Shown here: positions 60,231 to 64,000 of the stretch, one piece after another
How the letters are laid out: every line of letters starts with the position of its first letter
Numbering within the stretch: position 1 is the first letter of the stretch
NCBI GenBank assembly: GCA_963575745.1
Contig: CAUYUJ010014596.1
Location: forward strand, 235,501-299,500
Source of the DNA: Prorocentrum cordatum
Lineage: Eukaryota; Sar; Dinophyceae; Prorocentrales; Prorocentraceae
Direction: 5' to 3'
Length of the DNA: 64,000 nt
The notes under the pieces: model-generated
Databases searched by the model: none
The model's input: only the letters and a program-made list of their open reading frames with translations
What the model was told of the DNA's origin: nothing
Position numbers and translations under genes: made by a program

Positions 60231-60652
60231 CCAGCTATAAAACAATAGTTTCCATCTTTTCGTGCCACCATGCGTGTTCTTTTTTGCGCCACCATTCGTA
60301 TCGATGTTTGTGTCACTTATCGTTTTTCGTGTCCTCGAAAAGCTAGTGTTGTAATGGGTTCCACTCGTTTTGGGAAAAGAAGCAATGCAGGTATTCTGGT
60401 ACACGCCAACTTGGGGACCGAACGAGATGCGTGTGGCGCTACGAGTACGGAGGCCGGTTAGCCCCGATTCGCCATGTTGCGATCTCTAGTGCGGGGGTCG
60501 CGCGGGCAGGCGCCGAGGCAGCGTTGCGCTGGCGTTCTGTGCGTCGCACGGGTTTGCGTGTTTGCTTCCTGCTGCCTCACGCTAGGCTGAGGTTTCCCTG
60601 GCGGTGGCGCGTGGCGAGACCTGGGGCTGTGAGATCCCCGAGCTGAGGATTT
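60231..60652. other. No gene supported
   Basis: Nothing recognisable. Confidence 0.3.
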
Positions 60653-61180
60653 TGCAACAGCTCCACGGACGGGGGGCGGGCCGTGCCGTGTTTTTGTAAT
60701 GAGGTTCTCGCCTCGGTGCCGCGCACGCTCGTCCAAGGGATGTACTGGAACTTCGCGGATGGAGTTCGGGCGAAGAGAACTATGCACATGCACCGATCTT
60801 GGCCTGGCCCATCCTGGGCCCAGGATCGGTGCATGTGCCCTCCTGGCCAAGGCAGGATGGCGTATGCACCGATCCTGGGCTCATGGTGGGCCTGGCCAGA
60901 ATCGGTGTATGTGCATAGTTCTCTTTCCTCTAGGAGTGCGGGCCGTTTTCAAACTGTGGTTTTCGCCCCCAGCGCCGCGCACATTCGTCCGACGAGCTTG
61001 CAGGAGCTTCGCGGATGGAGGGCGGGCTGTGTTCCGGTTTGCGCCCCAGAACCGCGCACATTCGTCCGAAACGTTCGAAGAGTTTGATTGATCGAGCGCG
61101 GATGTTGTTTGAACATGTGGTTCTCGCTCCAGCGCCGCACACATTGGTCTTAAGTGTTCACAGCAGTTTCAGGGCTTCGT
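60653..61180 (+). repeat. Diverged tandem repeat, about 90-110-bp units
   Basis: Three or four units share GTTCTCGC...AGCGCCGC, CGCACATTCGTCC and AGCTTCGCGGATGGAG. Split by the MITE at 60774-60924. Confidence 0.65.
60774..60924. mobile_element. 151-bp double-hairpin MITE
   Basis: Ends AGAGAACTATGCACAT and its exact complement; the inverted repeat continues for nearly 48 bases with about eight mismatches. A second perfect inverted repeat GCACATGCACCGATC lies inside the left half, so the element can fold as two adjacent hairpins. Confidence 0.85.
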
Positions 61181-61189
61181 ATGGACGTA

Positions 61190-61806
61190 TGGTTGGCGCC
61201 TCAGAAACGGTGTTTTGGCACGATGTAAGACTGTCAGGGCACAACAACTTCATTGATTCGTTGTGTTGAAGTTTTCAGGACTGGTGCTTTGGCACGGTTA
61301 TTCATTTTCATACGTTTGTCTTCCAACCGGCCACCTCCCGCAGTGAAAGTGAATTTTTGTAGGGGCCTATGACGACGGAAATTAGGTGGAGGGTTTATTG
61401 CAACATGGTCGACTTTACACTTGTCCTTCTCCTCCTCCTCATCCTCATCCTCCTCCTCCTCTTCCTCCTCCTCCTCTCCCTTCCTCCATCTGTCCCTCCC
61501 TCCCTCTGCCCATCCTCCACCTCGCTCCTCCTCCCTCCAAACTCTCCCTCCTAGATTGTCCTGCCACTTTCCTCCCCTTCCATCCTCATCCCTCCTACCT
61601 CCTGCGCCCCGCAAGCTGCGAAAGGGTTCGGTGATGAGGCGCAGGGGGGAGGGGCGGCCGCAGAGGCGACGACGCCGCCGCTCTGGAAGAGGGAGGAAGG
61701 CAGGAAGAGGGAGGAACCGGACAGACGAACGACGACGGAAGACGACGACGAACAACGACGACGACGACAACCGATCGCCGACGACGACGACAACCGATCG
61801 CCGACG

Positions 61807-61872
<66 letters not shown>

Positions 61873-62930
61873 GCGACGGCGGCGGCGGTGGCCGATCGCC
61901 GACTGAGCGACGACGAACGGCCATCGACCGATCGATGGCGGCGGCGAGCTGCCGCGCAGGGCGCCGCGGCGGCGGCGCCCATCACCGGGCCGACGCCGGG
62001 CGCCGCGGCGGAAGCGGCGCGGCCGCCCGCGGAGGCGCGGGGCGGCCCGCGGCCCTCGGAGCAGCGCAGTGCCTCTGTTGCCTTCGCCTCCTCCTCCTCG
62101 CCCTTCTCCTCCTCCTCCTCGCCCTCCTTCTCCTCCTCCTCGCCCTCCTCGCCCTCCTCCTCCTCCCTTCCTATAACGCGCATGATGGTTCCCCCTTCCC
62201 GTCCTTGCCCCCCTCCCCCCTCGGAGGCTACGATGGGGGCGAATGGCCCAGGGGGGAGGCAATCCACATGTATATCCAGGGGCGCCGAGGATGGTACACG
62301 CTTTCGGTGAGGCTCCCGGGCGAATGCGTGCAACGCCCGCCTCTCGGTTGTTCGCCCCTGTCGTCGCCCCCGACCCTCCCCCTCCCCACAGCGTGACGCC
62401 CTTCGCCCCCTCCCCCCCCACCTACAGCCTCACGGTTCCCGCCCGCCCCCCCTCTCCCCAGTGCGTTTCCGGCATGGCCGCAGTGCGTTTGTGGTGCTGA
62501 CTGGACCCATACGGCGAGGAAGGGACATCAAGTTATGCCCCCACTTCCAGCCCTCCCTCCCAATAACGCCCATTATCGCCGCGAGTAGAAATATGCTCTC
62601 CAGAGATCTCGCACGGCTGCAGTCATGACGCTGGAATAAGGAACGGTTTGGGTTCGGAAGGGTTCGGAGAGCGCCCCTCCTGCGAAGCTTTTTGCCATGG
62701 GTCGGGAGGAGATGCGAAGCTTTTTGCCAGGGGGCACTGGGGCACCAGGAAGCGCGGCGTCCACTGGACGCCACGCTGCCCAGACTGGGCGGTTCCCGTC
62801 AGGAGAAAACGACAGCCGACACTGTGTTAACAACAAAGCGTCCTGCACGGGACGCGGGGAGAAGAAAAGAGCCTGCAGTGCTGGCCTTCGGGGAGGGAGC
62901 ACACGGTTGCCTAGGTCCCGCGCAGCGTCC
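61190..62930. repeat. Trinucleotide tracts and unclassified sequence
   Basis: (CCT)n-like at 61415-61560 and 62085-62170. (GAC)n at 61735-61870, merging into GGC triplets. The phrase GCGAAGCTTTTTGCCA occurs twice (62680, 62714). Long Arg- or Asp-rich frames are artefacts; no gene seen. Confidence 0.7.
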
Positions 62931-63260
62931 CGGGCCTTGCGCGGAGTCCCCATCTGGCCCGCCTATCCACGTGCACCCGCTGGCGGCCTGCCCAGTGCCG
63001 CCCGTGGCGCGCGCGCCTGAGCCGGCGCCCGCCCCGGCCGGCGCTGGGCAGAAGGGGGCGTCCTGGGGCAACGGCTGGCTCGCCTTAGTGCTGCTGCCGG
63101 TCAGTGTCCCGGTGTTCGCCTCCCACGCACTGAGGTTCGGCGCTGCCGTGCTCTGGCGAGTGTCTCCGTCTCGGGCGCCAGCCGCGATCCAGGATGGCTC
63201 AGGGGCCAGGGGCCGGGTGATTCAGAATCCAGTTGAAGCGAATGGTTTGCCTTTCGTGTG

Positions 63261-63842
63261 ATGATCTCCTCGCCTGGTGGTGACGTGCGCGAGGAAATTT
63301 ATGACCTCTCGGATGGCTCCCTGGCCGCGGTCCGTTTCGAAGATGACCGCCGCGCAAACCCGCCCAGCCTGAACGCTGAGGACTTGGTCCGTCTCCGCCG
63401 AGAGCTGACTGCAGCTGAGGTGGTTGCCATAGGGGCCGAGCTGGAGGCCCACTCGAGGGACGTACCTTGCCGCCGAGCACGCAGCGGGCCGCCCTGCCGC
63501 AGTGCCCCCGGCAGGGGCGACGGCGCACTATCGATTTCGACGCCCCCGCGGCCGGGGCCGCCCCGCCGGCGGCGGCTCCCAGTGGCCCCCGCGGCTGCTG
63601 CGGCACCCGAAACTGCGGCGCTCGCCGCGGTGCCAGCCGCGAGCGAGGCTGTTGTGGCCGCGCCCGCCCCGCCCGCTGCCCCTGCCGCCGCGCCGCTCGC
63701 AGGGGCAGCGGCTCCAGCGGCGGCCCTCGCTGCGGCGGCCGCGCCTGGGCCAGCTGACCGGTGGTTTTACGTCGAGACGACCACCGCCGCCTTGCGGGGC
63801 GACCCTGTCGCGGCTCATGGCCCCTATTTCCTTGCGAGGTGA
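63261..63842 (+). CDS. Retroelement-like N-terminal ORF, partial
   Basis: About 194 codons from ATG 63261. The first 70 residues are well behaved (GGDVREEIYDLSDGSLAAV; LNAEDLVRLRRELTAAEVV). A Pro/Ala/Arg linker of about 90 residues follows, then DRWFYVETTTAALRGDPVA. A tga at 63840 ends this frame, but a neighbouring frame continues (LSDVSWSAIRTVTTCQITNQ and VAEAVFDARLQAGTPP) to the right edge. This two-block plan resembles the N-terminal region of a multicopy dinoflagellate retroelement family as I recall it; no enzyme domain is in view. Confidence 0.45.
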   Translation: MISSPGGDVREEIYDLSDGSLAAVRFEDDRRANPPSLNAEDLVRLRRELTAAEVVAIGAELEAHSRDVPCRRARSGPPCRSAPGRGDGALSISTPPRPGPPRRRRLPVAPAAAAAPETAALAAVPAASEAVVAAPAPPAAPAAAPLAGAAAPAAALAAAAAPGPADRWFYVETTTAALRGDPVAAHGPYFLAR

Positions 63843-64000
63843 CATCGGGCGGAAGCAGCTTTCTGACGTGAGCTGGTCGGCGATCCGCACGGTGACCACC
63901 TGTCAGATCACCAACCAGGTTGCTGAGGCGGTCTTTGATGCTCGACTCCAGGCGGGGACCCCCCCATGCGGACGGGAGTCGCCAGCGTGTACAGTTCCAC

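Overview
The window looks like nuclear DNA of a dinoflagellate. I infer this from GC-rich, repeat-saturated sequence with almost no ordinary genes, a copia-type RT/RNase H fragment of the kind common in dinoflagellates, several LINE polyproteins of dinoflagellate style (endonuclease, RT, zinc finger, RNase H, and a GPPCETW domain), and a short cold-shock-like exon with a DHP..KRGGK.YVH motif. The genus cannot be fixed from sequence alone. I saw no spliced-leader sequence, rRNA, tRNA or CRISPR array.

Layout. 1-1.2 kb: decayed copia RT/RNase H on +. 2.1-13.5 kb: LINE-A on -, decayed, ordered (5' to 3' on -) gag-like and coiled-coil ORF1, RNase H, APE-type endonuclease, RT, zinc finger, GPPCETW domain. 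It is broken by a 201-bp MITE inside the endonuclease, by simple-repeat blocks at 9.05-10.6 kb, and by LINE-B (+, 10.77-12.44 kb), which has a 10-bp target duplication. 13.5-20.9 kb: purine tracts, dispersed repeats, a (TA)n plus 73-bp tandem composite, and a 152-bp satellite. 20.9-39.2 kb: LINE-C on -, about 16.2 kb and by far the best preserved unit, with a 5'-truncated second copy (20.9-22.0 kb) next to its 3' end. Both copies end at the same base followed by (CT)n on the - strand, and the 5' end of the full copy also abuts (CT)n. 39.6-44.2 kb: LINE-D on +, split by a 1.3-kb CG-rich minisatellite (itself carrying a MITE) and by a second copy of the 73-bp composite plus microsatellites. 44-64 kb: mostly non-coding, with a copia gag zinc-knuckle fragment, the cold-shock-like exon, two 1.2-1.5-kb inverted-repeat elements filled with a degenerate 18-bp minisatellite, several MITEs, and an N-terminal retroelement-like ORF at the right edge.

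LINE-C is the most interesting object. Read 5' to 3' on the - strand it has six ORF blocks: ORF1 (655 aa), ORF2 (251 aa, coiled coil), ORF3 (membrane segments), ORF4 (up to 1718 aa, with an ADP-ribosyltransferase-like HGTR/YA motif pair and a Cys-rich zinc cluster), a pol region (APE endonuclease, RT with FVDD, zinc knuckle, RNase H; several frame changes), and ORF6 (386 aa, acidic repeats plus coiled coil). Scattered through it are at least fourteen short hairpins with a shared core (GGCTGAAGCCG or compensatory variants) and locus-specific, self-complementary arms. Most are translated in frame as Gly/Ala/Ser/Pro linkers. How these ORFs cooperate is inference: pol would copy the element into (CT)n tracts, and the other ORFs would be structural or accessory proteins.
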